Shown here piece after piece: positions 16,460-23,946 of a stretch of 42,661 nt of DNA (position 1 is its first letter; the number at the start of each line of letters is the position of its first letter). The position numbers and the translations under genes are program-made. The notes beneath the pieces were generated by a model, which made no database searches, was not told the DNA's origin, and was given only the letters and a program-made list of their open reading frames with translations. The stretch lies in the NCBI GenBank assembly GCA_038232415.1, contig JBBSHY010000005.1, positions 1 to 42,661 of the forward strand, written 5' to 3'. The stretch comes from JBBRXZ01 sp038232415. GTDB taxonomy: Bacteria; Patescibacteriota; Saccharimonadia; Saccharimonadales; UBA4665.

Positions 16460-17032
16460 ATGAAAGAAGTCATTGGCATTATTGCAGCTAGTCTTGTTTT
16501 TATTGTTTACACGCCGTATCTACGAGATATATTGTCAGGTAAAAGCAGACCGCACCCTTACAGCTGGTTTGTATGGGGCTTGAACACTGTGATTATCTTT
16601 GCGCTACAGCTTAGCCATGGTGCGGGAGCCGGGTCTTACACAACTGCCACAGTTGCAGCGATGTGCTTCGTAATTTGCATTCTGGCAGCCAGGCATGGCA
16701 CAAAAGATATAACACGCATGGACACAGCTTTTTTGATAACAGCCCTTTTAGCGACAGTAGTTTGGCTGTTTGCAAAGCAGCCTACTTTTTCAATGGTGCT
16801 ATTAATAACCATAGATATGCTCGGCATCGTACCTTCAGTGCGCAAGGCATGGTACAAGCCGGGGGAAGAGACGCTGTCCTTTTGGACTCTCAGTGGATTA
16901 AGACACGTTTTGGCCATTGTAGCATTGCAGAAATATAGCCTGATCACGCTTCTCAATCCTCTAGCCCAGATAGTGACTGACTTAGCGTTTAGCTTAATGC
17001 TGATTAGTAGAAGGCGATTCTTCAAGAGCTGA
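16460..17032 (+). CDS. Multi-pass membrane protein, PQ-loop-like repeats, function unknown
   Basis: A 190-residue protein with about six or seven hydrophobic helices. Two similar segments, VYTPYLRDILSGKSRPHPYSWFVW (start) and a later GIVPSVRKAWYKPGEETLSFW segment, each have a helix with an internal Pro followed by a basic turn, Pro and an aromatic Ser/Phe-Trp helix. This resembles the duplicated helix bundle of PQ-loop/SWEET-like transporters, but the PQ pair itself is not present, so this is only a fold suggestion. I use ATG 16460, because a TATAAT at 16445-16450 lies 9 nt before it, and an upstream reading from 16343 would start inside the rpsB promoter. Confidence 0.75.
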   Translation: MKEVIGIIAASLVFIVYTPYLRDILSGKSRPHPYSWFVWGLNTVIIFALQLSHGAGAGSYTTATVAAMCFVICILAARHGTKDITRMDTAFLITALLATVVWLFAKQPTFSMVLLITIDMLGIVPSVRKAWYKPGEETLSFWTLSGLRHVLAIVALQKYSLITLLNPLAQIVTDLAFSLMLISRRRFFKS

Positions 17033-17050
17033 AGGAACAGTTTCCTAGAG

Positions 17051-18175
17051 TCATAAATTTTTTAGAGCGGCCAGAAACTGCTTAATATCTGTCTCTTGGA
17101 GTTCTAATTTTTCCAGGCCGGAGTGGAAACGGATAATTGTGTTCTGGGGTGCTGAAAAGCGGTTAGTTAATTCTTCGGGTTGGAACGGCAAGACTAAACT
17201 CCGGGTACCTCCCCATGATTCGCCAATCCGGAAAGTGGAAAGTTTGGCGAAAGCTTTCTCCAGTTCTTCGTCACTATATTTGCGATCAAGTTCAATACTA
17301 AATAAACCATTAACGCCTGAAAATTCGCTGCTGCTATCTGACTTCACCTTGTAGATTTTGGTAATTTTCTCATGCCCCTTAATAGACTCAATTAGATGTT
17401 CAACAGTGGCTCCATGGGCCCCTAGCCTCACTTCCAGGCTCTCCAGGCCGCGGCTAACCAGCATGGCTGAAAATGGTGATACGGTATAGCCTAAAACTCG
17501 GTGATGATAGCTAAATTGTTTAAATAGATCGAGGTTCTTAGTTATTAAAGCGCCCATAAAAACGTCGCTGTAACCGGCCGGGTATTTCGTGAGACTTAGA
17601 ATGCTAATATCGACTTCATGGTCTAGAGGCTTATAAAGAACGCCGGCTGCCCAGGTATTATCAGCCGAGGTTAAAATGTTTCTGGATTTTGCTATCTTTA
17701 CCACTGCATCAACGTCGGTAATATCGAAAGTAGCTGAACTTGGCGTTTCTATGTGAATTAGTTTGGTTTCAGCGTTAATTAACTTTGCTAGAGTATTGAT
17801 CGAGCCAGGATCGTAATAATCACATTTTATGCCGTACTGCCTGTCTAAGTAATCAGCGTACCGCCGCATGGGACCATAAACGCTATCCGGCAGAAGCCAG
17901 TGATCGTCTGACTGTAGTAATGTACTTAGTGCCGTAAGCGCTACTAGCCCGCTAGGATATAACAGAGTGTAGTTACCGTTTTCCAGCTTTGAAATTGAGT
18001 CCTGAAGTTCATGAAGGGTTGGATTACCCTGAAGACCGTAACCATTATCTACGTATTTAGCAGTTTGTCCCGCTAACACGGGTTCGCCATTACCAGCCCC
18101 TCGGTAATCAGCCAAGCTGGCAAAATGCAAACTACTGCTTAAGTGAACTGAACGGGTTACCTGATCATCATCCAT
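17051..18175 (-). CDS. PLP-dependent Cys/Met metabolism enzyme, cystathionine beta-lyase-like
   Basis: A 374-residue fold-type I PLP enzyme. PLP-binding elements are YPSGLVALTAL (about 73-83), the Asp in SADNTW (D172) and the Schiff-base lysine in SLTKYPAGYSD (K197). The C-terminal blocks ESWGGTRSLVLP and IIRFHSGLEKLE match the MetC branch (SWGG and HxGLE). This suggests cystathionine or cysteine beta-elimination, but related lyases and transferases look alike. No signal peptide is present. A TGATACTAT promoter box (core 18184-18189) is 8 nt before the ATG. It is transcribed away from the SAM-riboswitch gene and the two promoters overlap. Confidence 0.87.
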   Translation of the reverse strand: MDDDQVTRSVHLSSSLHFASLADYRGAGNGEPVLAGQTAKYVDNGYGLQGNPTLHELQDSISKLENGNYTLLYPSGLVALTALSTLLQSDDHWLLPDSVYGPMRRYADYLDRQYGIKCDYYDPGSINTLAKLINAETKLIHIETPSSATFDITDVDAVVKIAKSRNILTSADNTWAAGVLYKPLDHEVDISILSLTKYPAGYSDVFMGALITKNLDLFKQFSYHHRVLGYTVSPFSAMLVSRGLESLEVRLGAHGATVEHLIESIKGHEKITKIYKVKSDSSSEFSGVNGLFSIELDRKYSDEELEKAFAKLSTFRIGESWGGTRSLVLPFQPEELTNRFSAPQNTIIRFHSGLEKLELQETDIKQFLAALKNL

Positions 18176-18176
18176 G

Positions 18177-18185
18177 TGCTATAAT
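18177..18185 (+). promoter_or_regulatory. Extended -10 promoter of the SAM riboswitch transcript
   Basis: TGCTATAAT at 18177-18185 is a perfect extended -10. Its core overlaps the -10 of the divergent PLP gene (18184-18189 on the minus strand), so the two promoters probably exclude one another. Predicted start is near 18192. Confidence 0.65.
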
Positions 18186-18204
18186 AGTATCATTAACAAT
18201 TTAT

Positions 18205-18311
18205 GAATATACAGAGCGCAGCGAGAGATCTAGCTTGATGACCTGCCGGCAACCTGCCTATCATTAAGGTGTTGGTGCCCCTTCTAGTCCCGGGTAACGG
18301 GGAAGATATTT
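18205..18311 (+). ncRNA. SAM-I (S-box) riboswitch aptamer
   Basis: The leader matches the S-box consensus in order. P1 forms between GAATAT (18205-18210) and ATATTT (18306-18311). Then come CAGAG, GCGAGAGATCTAGCTTGATGA (kink-turn and loop 2 region), the invariant GCCGGCAACC (18245-18254), a P3 arm closed by ACCT/AGGT, GGTGTTGGTGCC (the GGTGCNNNNNCC junction, 18268-18279), a P4 hairpin TCCCG/CGGGG (loop GGTAA) and AAGATA closing P1. Loop 2 AGC can still pair with GUU in J3/4, a covariation of the usual GGC:GCC pseudoknot. It should bind S-adenosylmethionine and turn off the PLP gene at 18361. Confidence 0.9.
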
Positions 18312-18327
18312 GCATGTTATTGCTGCT

Positions 18328-18360
18328 ATCCTTTCCCGTTTTACGGAGAAAGGATTTTTT
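18328..18360 (+). terminator. Riboswitch expression platform: terminator that also holds the ribosome binding site
   Basis: An 11-bp stem (18328-18338 with 18344-18355, one bulged A) is followed by six T bases that end directly before the ATG at 18361. The 3' strand contains GGAGAAAGGA (18345-18354), the Shine-Dalgarno sequence. Forming the stem would both stop transcription and hide the ribosome site when SAM is bound. Confidence 0.8.
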
Positions 18361-19593
18361 ATGGCAAAGCAGCAAAAACACGGTATTGGTACCAGGTTGG
18401 TTCACGGCGGCCAGACCCCAGACCCGCTGACCGGCGCGATCGCTCCAGTACTGGTACGAAGTAAAACCTTCCAGCAGCCGGTCTTTGGCGTGGAATCAAA
18501 GTGGCAGTATTCCCGGGCCGCTAACCCGACGCGTAGTATTTTAGAACGGCAACTGGAAGCGATTGTAGGCGATGGTCAGGCTGCTGTATTTGGTACGGGT
18601 GACGCAGCTACAACCATGTTCCTGCTCACACTCAAGCCAGGCGACCACATTATTTGTTGCAAAGAGTTATATGGCGGCACAATTCGCCTGCTCAACCAAC
18701 TGTTTGCCGGTTTTGGCATAAAAACCTCTTATGTTGATGTCGAAGACATTGAGGCTGTTAAAAAAGTCCAGACTAAAAACACCATCGCTATCTGGGTAGA
18801 AAGCCCGACTAATCCCCGGCTAGGCGTGATTGACCTGGATAGGGTTGGGCAAATCGCTAACCAGCTTAAGCTCCGCTACATTGTCGACCTCACGTTTTCA
18901 CCGCCCTGCACTATAGATCCCTTTGAGTGCGGCGCCGAAACAGTTGTCTATAGCCTGAGCAAGTACTTTTCAGGCCATAATGATGCCCTTGGCGGCGCCA
19001 TTTTAACTAAAAACAAGGGCTTGTACGACCGGCTGCGCTGGCTGCAATGGTCTGTCGGAGCCGTACTCTCGCCCGATGAGTGCTACCATATCATCCAGGG
19101 CCTGAAAACGCTTGAAATGAGGTGGATCCGCAGCAGCCAATCGGCCCAGGCCATATCTGAGTTCCTGCAGCAACATGACCAAATCAAGCAGGTTTATTAC
19201 CCCGGACTACCGGAACACCCCGGACATCAAGTCAGTAAAAGACAAATGAAAAACGGCTTTGGCAGCGCCCTGGCCTTTGACACGGTATCTGATGACCTAA
19301 ACTTAATCAGGCAATTCGTCACTTACTTGCAGAATAGCCAGTTGGTAGTATTCGGCGAGAGCCTGGCCAGCCCGGAAACCATCCTGGCCCATCCGGCCAG
19401 CATGAGCCACCGCAGCCTAACCCAGGAGCACCGCAACAATCTGCAAATTAACAATAACTTCTTCCGACTTAGCCTGGGCTTTGAAGACCCTGCCGACATT
19501 ATTCGGGTACTAGATGAGGCTTTGGATATCTTTAAACCTGTTGAAGCGCCAGCTAAGAAACCTAAGCCAGTAAAACTGCAACAATACGCCTAA
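18361..19593 (+). CDS. PLP-dependent Cys/Met metabolism enzyme under SAM-I riboswitch control
   Basis: A 410-residue member of the cystathionine gamma-synthase/gamma-lyase and sulfhydrylase family. Recognisable elements are YSRAANPTR (Y50, contacting PLP of the partner subunit), DLYGGT-like KELYGGT (about 101-107), an Asp in IVDLTF (D176, where most relatives read DNT) and the Schiff-base lysine in SLSKYFSGHNDALGG (K201). The C-terminus FRLSLGFEDPADI matches the family. The SAM riboswitch suggests a role in methionine or cysteine synthesis or interconversion, for example O-acylhomoserine sulfhydrylation, but substrate choice cannot be read reliably. The start is ATG 18361, right after the attenuator. 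The stop is 6 nt from the convergent gene. Confidence 0.88.
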   Translation: MAKQQKHGIGTRLVHGGQTPDPLTGAIAPVLVRSKTFQQPVFGVESKWQYSRAANPTRSILERQLEAIVGDGQAAVFGTGDAATTMFLLTLKPGDHIICCKELYGGTIRLLNQLFAGFGIKTSYVDVEDIEAVKKVQTKNTIAIWVESPTNPRLGVIDLDRVGQIANQLKLRYIVDLTFSPPCTIDPFECGAETVVYSLSKYFSGHNDALGGAILTKNKGLYDRLRWLQWSVGAVLSPDECYHIIQGLKTLEMRWIRSSQSAQAISEFLQQHDQIKQVYYPGLPEHPGHQVSKRQMKNGFGSALAFDTVSDDLNLIRQFVTYLQNSQLVVFGESLASPETILAHPASMSHRSLTQEHRNNLQINNNFFRLSLGFEDPADIIRVLDEALDIFKPVEAPAKKPKPVKLQQYA

Positions 19594-19599
19594 CGAAAA

Positions 19600-20307
19600 T
19601 TAGCCTCGGGGCAGAGCATCCTTGATATGACGTAAAAAGCCCGCCGTGTCTTTGATTTCTAGCATTGGAAACGATACGTTATGTGGAACCGTCACGTGTG
19701 CCATTTCAGCGTATCGACTGCTTCTATGCTCAAGCAAATTTGGATAACATCGGGTCAGTGCTTCTTCATTGGTTTCGCTTGGCTCTGGACTGAATATGCC
19801 TTCCCAAATAACCGGTTTTGGATCGGCCATGTAGCGCTTAAACATAGTATCCCGCATATCAGCTGTCGCTTCCAGATAAACGACTGTTGTTAGCTTGCTT
19901 AGTGCCTGACGAATGGCTGGATGTGTATGCGCAACACTACCAGTTGTATCAATAATAGTATTCTTCTTTGGTGGACCATTCTGAAGTTCGCCTACAATAG
20001 CTTTCATCTTTTCCAGCTCAATTTCCATGTATCTTTTCTGGTTTCGAGCAAATTGTTCGTCATAGGGCTGTCCTAGCCATTTCGCCATATCGTTAATGCC
20101 ACCGCTATAGCCTAGACTTAGTAACTCATCTGCTACTTCAGCTTCTATAATTTCGTCGCAACATACATTATCAAAGCCGGCGCCTTCCAATAATTCGGAC
20201 CAACGCGTTTTGCCTACATTCGACATACCTACAACGCATAAGCCAAGCTCGCCGTCATCTAAACGCTGTCCAAACTCCGCCGAAGTTATGGGTTGCAAAG
20301 TGTTCAT
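19600..20307 (-). CDS. P-loop kinase-like protein, function unknown
   Basis: A 235-residue protein with a Walker A motif GMSNVGKT at residues 27-34, followed by an acidic CCDEIIE segment and a second strand ending in IIDTTGS, which resembles the shikimate/gluconate kinase type of small-molecule kinases. The middle part has a GQPYDEQFARNQKRYMEIE helix, and later YLEATADMRDTMFKRYMADPKPVIW could be the lid and base region. No known substrate motif was recognised. The promoter TTGCTA (20346-20341), 17-nt spacer and TATATT (20323-20318) overlaps the thrC stop, and the -10 is 10 nt before the ATG, so it is probably transcribed independently without a leader. Confidence 0.8.
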   Translation of the reverse strand: MNTLQPITSAEFGQRLDDGELGLCVVGMSNVGKTRWSELLEGAGFDNVCCDEIIEAEVADELLSLGYSGGINDMAKWLGQPYDEQFARNQKRYMEIELEKMKAIVGELQNGPPKKNTIIDTTGSVAHTHPAIRQALSKLTTVVYLEATADMRDTMFKRYMADPKPVIWEGIFSPEPSETNEEALTRCYPNLLEHRSSRYAEMAHVTVPHNVSFPMLEIKDTAGFLRHIKDALPRG

Positions 20308-20334
20308 TAAGTTTAGAAATATATCATATAAGTA

Positions 20335-21618
20335 TTAATATAGCAAATCCTTTTCGAGAAATGCTTTGAGTTGATCGTAGGAATTGTCGATTTCCTGGTA
20401 TCGCTCGGGGTTCTGGCGGAGTTCTTCGAGTTGCTGGGTATTATCCACTTTAATACCGATCTTTTCAAGTATCTCTTCTGCGAATTTTAGGGGCGAGGCT
20501 GTGGCTATAATTACGTCGCCTGCCCCGTCGCCGGGCAGAGTGTCGCTGGCGTGCCAGCCGACTGCCGTGTGGGGGTCAAGCAAGTATCCGGTGTTACCGT
20601 AAACCTGTTTGATCGTATTTATAGTTTCCTCATCCGTCACTCGGACACCAGTTACTAGCGAACCAGGATTGTCTCCGGTAAGCCGGATGAACCGCGGCAA
20701 GTTGTTCGGAGCGTTTACGTCCATGGCGTTGGACATTGTGCGAACGGTTACTTGTGCTTCGTAATTGCCGTCTTTCAGGTACCTGACCACGGCGTCATTC
20801 ATATTGTTAGCCGCCACGAATTTTCCTATCGGTACACCCATGGCCCTGGCCAGTAAACCGGCAGACAAGTTGCCAAGATTACCGGTTGGCACAACTACCC
20901 GTGCAGTCTGGCCTGCCAGTTGTCCATATAGACTTGCGTAGTATGTAGTCTGAGGCAGCAAGCGGCCGATGTTGATGGAATTTGCTGAGGTCAAATTAAG
21001 TTTTGCCGTCAATTTATGATCGGCGAAGGCTTGCTTTACTAATTGCTGGCAGTCATTGAAGTCACCATCCACTTCCAGAGACCGGACATTCTTGGCTACT
21101 CTGCGTAGCTGCTCCTGCTGCAGCAAACTAACACGGCCCTTGGGATACAGCACCACGAGATCAATGCTCGCTATATTGGCAAATCCATGAGCGATTGCAC
21201 CCCCTGTATCACCGCTGGTGGCCACCAGTACCGTAGAACGGCGTCCGGCCTTTTGGTTAAAATAGCTCAGAAATGCCGAAAGGTAACGAGCTGCTACATC
21301 TTTGAAGGCCATGGTCGGGCCATGGAAGAGTTCCAGCACCTTTTTATCGCCTACATCGACTAAAGGCGTATCAAAGTTTGATGCGCTGCGTATGATGCCT
21401 GCGAGGTCATCGGGTGGTATTTCATCAGCCACCCAAGGCGTAAGCATAATTTTTGCTGTTTCCTGCCTGTCTGCACCGACGAGACGAGACACTTCACTAT
21501 CCGGTAGCTGAGGAATTGTCTCCGGAACATAAAGATTGCCGTCCCGGCCTATGCCTCTGGCTAAAGATTCCTCAAACGAAACGACATCCGCAGGATCGGT
21601 CAGATTAACAAACTTCAT
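20335..21618 (-). CDS. thrC: Threonine synthase
   Basis: A 427-residue PLP enzyme of fold type II. The Schiff-base lysine is in HGPTMAFKDVAARYL (K106). Other blocks are VLVATSGDTGGAIAHGF, the phosphate-binding VVVPTGNLGNLSAGLLARAMG and the N-terminal GRDGNLYVPE. It converts O-phosphohomoserine to threonine, so either a homoserine kinase exists elsewhere or phosphohomoserine is obtained in another way. TAATAT at 21627-21632 on the minus strand lies 8 nt before the ATG with no usable Shine-Dalgarno spacing, suggesting a leaderless mRNA. Confidence 0.95.
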   Translation of the reverse strand: MKFVNLTDPADVVSFEESLARGIGRDGNLYVPETIPQLPDSEVSRLVGADRQETAKIMLTPWVADEIPPDDLAGIIRSASNFDTPLVDVGDKKVLELFHGPTMAFKDVAARYLSAFLSYFNQKAGRRSTVLVATSGDTGGAIAHGFANIASIDLVVLYPKGRVSLLQQEQLRRVAKNVRSLEVDGDFNDCQQLVKQAFADHKLTAKLNLTSANSINIGRLLPQTTYYASLYGQLAGQTARVVVPTGNLGNLSAGLLARAMGVPIGKFVAANNMNDAVVRYLKDGNYEAQVTVRTMSNAMDVNAPNNLPRFIRLTGDNPGSLVTGVRVTDEETINTIKQVYGNTGYLLDPHTAVGWHASDTLPGDGAGDVIIATASPLKFAEEILEKIGIKVDNTQQLEELRQNPERYQEIDNSYDQLKAFLEKDLLY

Positions 21619-21678
21619 ACCCTGTTATATTACACCGAAACCATGCAGACACAAGCAGCGCCGGAATTGATGACAGGG

Positions 21679-22338
21679 CTATTTTCCTAAGCTGGTCAGG
21701 GTCGCTTCGTCGAATTCTTCCAATGAATCAATAATGATATCGGCAGTTTGGATAAAAGGATGGTCTTTGACTTCAGGCTCTGGCACGGCAATACACTTCA
21801 TGTGAGCGGCCTTGGCAGCTAGAACACCCGAGGGAGCATCTTCAAAAACTAAGCATTGGCGCGGCTCCACCTTCAGTCGTTTGGCAGTACTTATAAATAC
21901 ACCAGGATGCGGTTTGCCATGCGTTTCGTGTTCAGCCGAATAAATTACTTTAAAGTAGCCACGGATCTTTAAAGTATCGACTACAGTATCGATAATTTTA
22001 TAGTCTGTAGATGAAGCTATCGCCATCGGTAAAGGCTTGCTTTTAAATAATTCGAGCACTTCGGGCACGCCTGGCTTAGCTTTTCCCCCGTTTTTAACAA
22101 GTTCCACAAAATCATCTATAATCAGCGCTTTAATTTCGGCCTGCGAGGCGCCTTTCCACGGCTTCATATGATACCAGTCATCAATAGCATTAGTAATTCC
22201 TCTGCCCAATGTTTTACTAAAATCCTCTTTAGTCAGGTCGACGCCCACACTCTGCAAAGCCTTTTTGGAAGCATCATGCCACAATGGTTCGCTATCAATC
22301 AGCAAACCATCCATATCGAAAATTACCGCTTTAATCAT
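21679..22338 (-). CDS. HAD-superfamily hydrolase (beta-phosphoglucomutase/sugar phosphatase-like)
   Basis: A 219-residue HAD protein. Motif I is FDMDGLLIDSEPLW (D8 and D10), the signature of the YniC/beta-phosphoglucomutase group. Motif II is the Ser in MAIASSTD, motif III the Lys in HGKPHPGVF and motif IV EDAPSGVLAAKAA. The helical cap lies between residues about 15-80. Substrate is probably a small phosphorylated sugar but is not defined by sequence. A TACTAT box with TG in front (22346-22351 on the minus strand) is 7 nt before the ATG. It is divergent from rpmE2 with 77 nt between the starts. Confidence 0.9.
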   Translation of the reverse strand: MIKAVIFDMDGLLIDSEPLWHDASKKALQSVGVDLTKEDFSKTLGRGITNAIDDWYHMKPWKGASQAEIKALIIDDFVELVKNGGKAKPGVPEVLELFKSKPLPMAIASSTDYKIIDTVVDTLKIRGYFKVIYSAEHETHGKPHPGVFISTAKRLKVEPRQCLVFEDAPSGVLAAKAAHMKCIAVPEPEVKDHPFIQTADIIIDSLEEFDEATLTSLGK

Positions 22339-22377
22339 AGGTTTAATAGTAACAGATAGGCCTCTTTCTCTTCCCTG

Positions 22378-22406
22378 TTGACCAAGACTTAACAGATGTG
22401 TATAAT
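22378..22406 (+). promoter_or_regulatory. Near-consensus sigma-70 promoter of rpmE2
   Basis: TTGACC (22378-22383), a 17-nt spacer and TATAAT (22401-22406). The predicted transcription start is about 22413, three bases before the ATG at 22416, so the mRNA would be essentially leaderless. Confidence 0.8.
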
Positions 22407-22415
22407 GAAGAATTC

Positions 22416-22778
22416 ATGAAGAAGAGTTTGCACCCCGATAATTACCGCCTGATGGTGTTTGAAGACCTGAATAATGGTTTTCGGTTTTTGACGCGTTCTA
22501 CTGCCGCTACGGAGGAAACTACCAAATGGGATGACGGCAATGAATACCCTTTAGTAAAAGTCCACATCACTTCCGCTTCACATCCTTTCTTCACCGGTGA
22601 AGAGCGTATTCTGGATATTGAAGGCCGTGTCGATAAGTTTAAAGCCCGCGCTGCTGCCGGGGCCGCCAGTAAAGACAAACGCGCTTCTGCAGCCCAGAAG
22701 GAAGCAAAGCGCACTGCTGCAAAGATCGCCAAAGCCGAAGTTAAAGCCGAGAACTCCAAAGCCCGCGCCAATCAGTAA
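22416..22778 (+). CDS. rpmE2: 50S ribosomal protein bL31, type B, with Ala/Lys-rich tail
   Basis: A 120-residue protein. Residues 1-75 are bL31 of the zinc-free type B (KKSLHPDNYRLMVFEDL, FLTRSTA, YPLVKVHITSASHPFFTG). Residues about 76-120 are a low-complexity Ala/Lys extension not found in E. coli bL31. I use ATG 22416; an in-frame GTG six codons earlier lies in the -10 box and would not be transcribed. The order rpmE-prfA-prmC is conserved in many bacteria and supports the call. Confidence 0.94.
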   Translation: MKKSLHPDNYRLMVFEDLNNGFRFLTRSTAATEETTKWDDGNEYPLVKVHITSASHPFFTGEERILDIEGRVDKFKARAAAGAASKDKRASAAQKEAKRTAAKIAKAEVKAENSKARANQ

Positions 22779-22795
22779 CTGCATTTAAACTCTCT

Positions 22796-22826
22796 CGCCA
22801 GAACACTAGTTGTTCAGGCGGTTTTT
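22796..22826 (+). terminator. Intrinsic terminator after rpmE2
   Basis: CGCC-A-GAAC (22796-22804) pairs with GTTC-A-GGCG (22812-22820) with one A-A mismatch, followed by GTTTTT. It separates rpmE2 from prfA, whose TATACT (22836-22841) lies directly downstream. Confidence 0.75.
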
Positions 22827-22866
22827 ATTTACCTATATACTAAGATAGTGAAAGCTGGGCAGTAGT

Positions 22867-23922
22867 ATGGACCAAAAAGAACAAGAATTACGGGGTGAAC
22901 TCAAGGAACTGGAAATCAAGCTCCGGGATCCGGCGGTTTTCAGCAATAAGAATTATCCGAAGCTGGCCAAGCGCCAGAGCGCGCTGGAACAGCTTATTTT
23001 CTTGTTTGACGAAAAAACTAAGCTCAATAAAGCCCAGGCAGAAGCTGAGGCTCTCAAAAACAGTCTGGATCCTGAAATGCAACAGATGGCAGAGGTTGAA
23101 TTGGCAGAACTTAACGTCAAAATCACAACAAACGAAGAACGGCTTATTCAAGAGTTAACGCCTCAAGATCCCAATAATGAGCGCGACGTGATTATTGAGA
23201 TCCGGGCCGCTGCCGGCGGCGACGAATCCAGCCTGTTTGCCGGCGAGCTATACCGTATGTATGCCCGTTGGGCAGAAAATCATCAGTATAAGATCGAGCT
23301 TATTAGCGAAAGCCCTAATGAAACCGGCGGCTTCAAAGAAATCGTTTTCGCGGTCCACGGCGATAACGCCTACAGAAACCTGAAATTTGAGGCCGGCGTT
23401 CATCGGGTACAACGTATACCTGTCACTGAGAGCCAGGGTCGCATCCACACCTCTACCACCACAGTTGCCGTCCTGCCTGAAGCCGAAGAATCAGATATGG
23501 AGATCAACCCGGCCGATCTGCGTATCGATGTCTACCGCAGCGGCGGCCACGGCGGCCAGAGTGTAAATACTACCGACTCCGCAGTGCGCATAACCCACCT
23601 GCCCTCCGGCTTAGTCGTATCCAATCAGGACGAAAAATCCCAGATAAAGAACAAAGCCAAAGCCATGAGCGTACTCCGTTCCCGTCTGCTTCAGCGCAAG
23701 ATTGACGAAGAACAGCGTGAGCAATCAGACGCCCGCAATAAACTAATCGGCTCCGGCGACCGTTCCGAAAAAATTCGTACCTATAATTTCCCGCAGGACC
23801 GCATAACCGACCACCGCATTAGCTACAGCCGCTCCAACATCTCTGCTGCTCTGGCCGGCGATATTGACGATCTCATCGAAAAGCTCCAAGCTGCTGAACA
23901 TGAACTACTTAGCGAAGAGTAA
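22867..23922 (+). CDS. prfA: Peptide chain release factor 1
   Basis: A 351-residue RF1. The codon-recognition tripeptide is PVT (P185-T187), which specifies UAA and UAG; the catalytic GGQ is in GGHGGQSVNTTDSAVRITH (G229-Q231). The N-terminal coiled region and the EIRAAAGGDESSLFAGELYRMY block are typical. It triggers hydrolysis of peptidyl-tRNA at stop codons. A -10 TATACT (22836-22841) gives a leader of about 20 nt without an obvious Shine-Dalgarno sequence. It is followed by prmC, whose product methylates the GGQ glutamine. Confidence 0.97.
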   Translation: MDQKEQELRGELKELEIKLRDPAVFSNKNYPKLAKRQSALEQLIFLFDEKTKLNKAQAEAEALKNSLDPEMQQMAEVELAELNVKITTNEERLIQELTPQDPNNERDVIIEIRAAAGGDESSLFAGELYRMYARWAENHQYKIELISESPNETGGFKEIVFAVHGDNAYRNLKFEAGVHRVQRIPVTESQGRIHTSTTTVAVLPEAEESDMEINPADLRIDVYRSGGHGGQSVNTTDSAVRITHLPSGLVVSNQDEKSQIKNKAKAMSVLRSRLLQRKIDEEQREQSDARNKLIGSGDRSEKIRTYNFPQDRITDHRISYSRSNISAALAGDIDDLIEKLQAAEHELLSEE

Positions 23923-23946
23923 AGTTTGAAACCTAATAGTAGTGCT

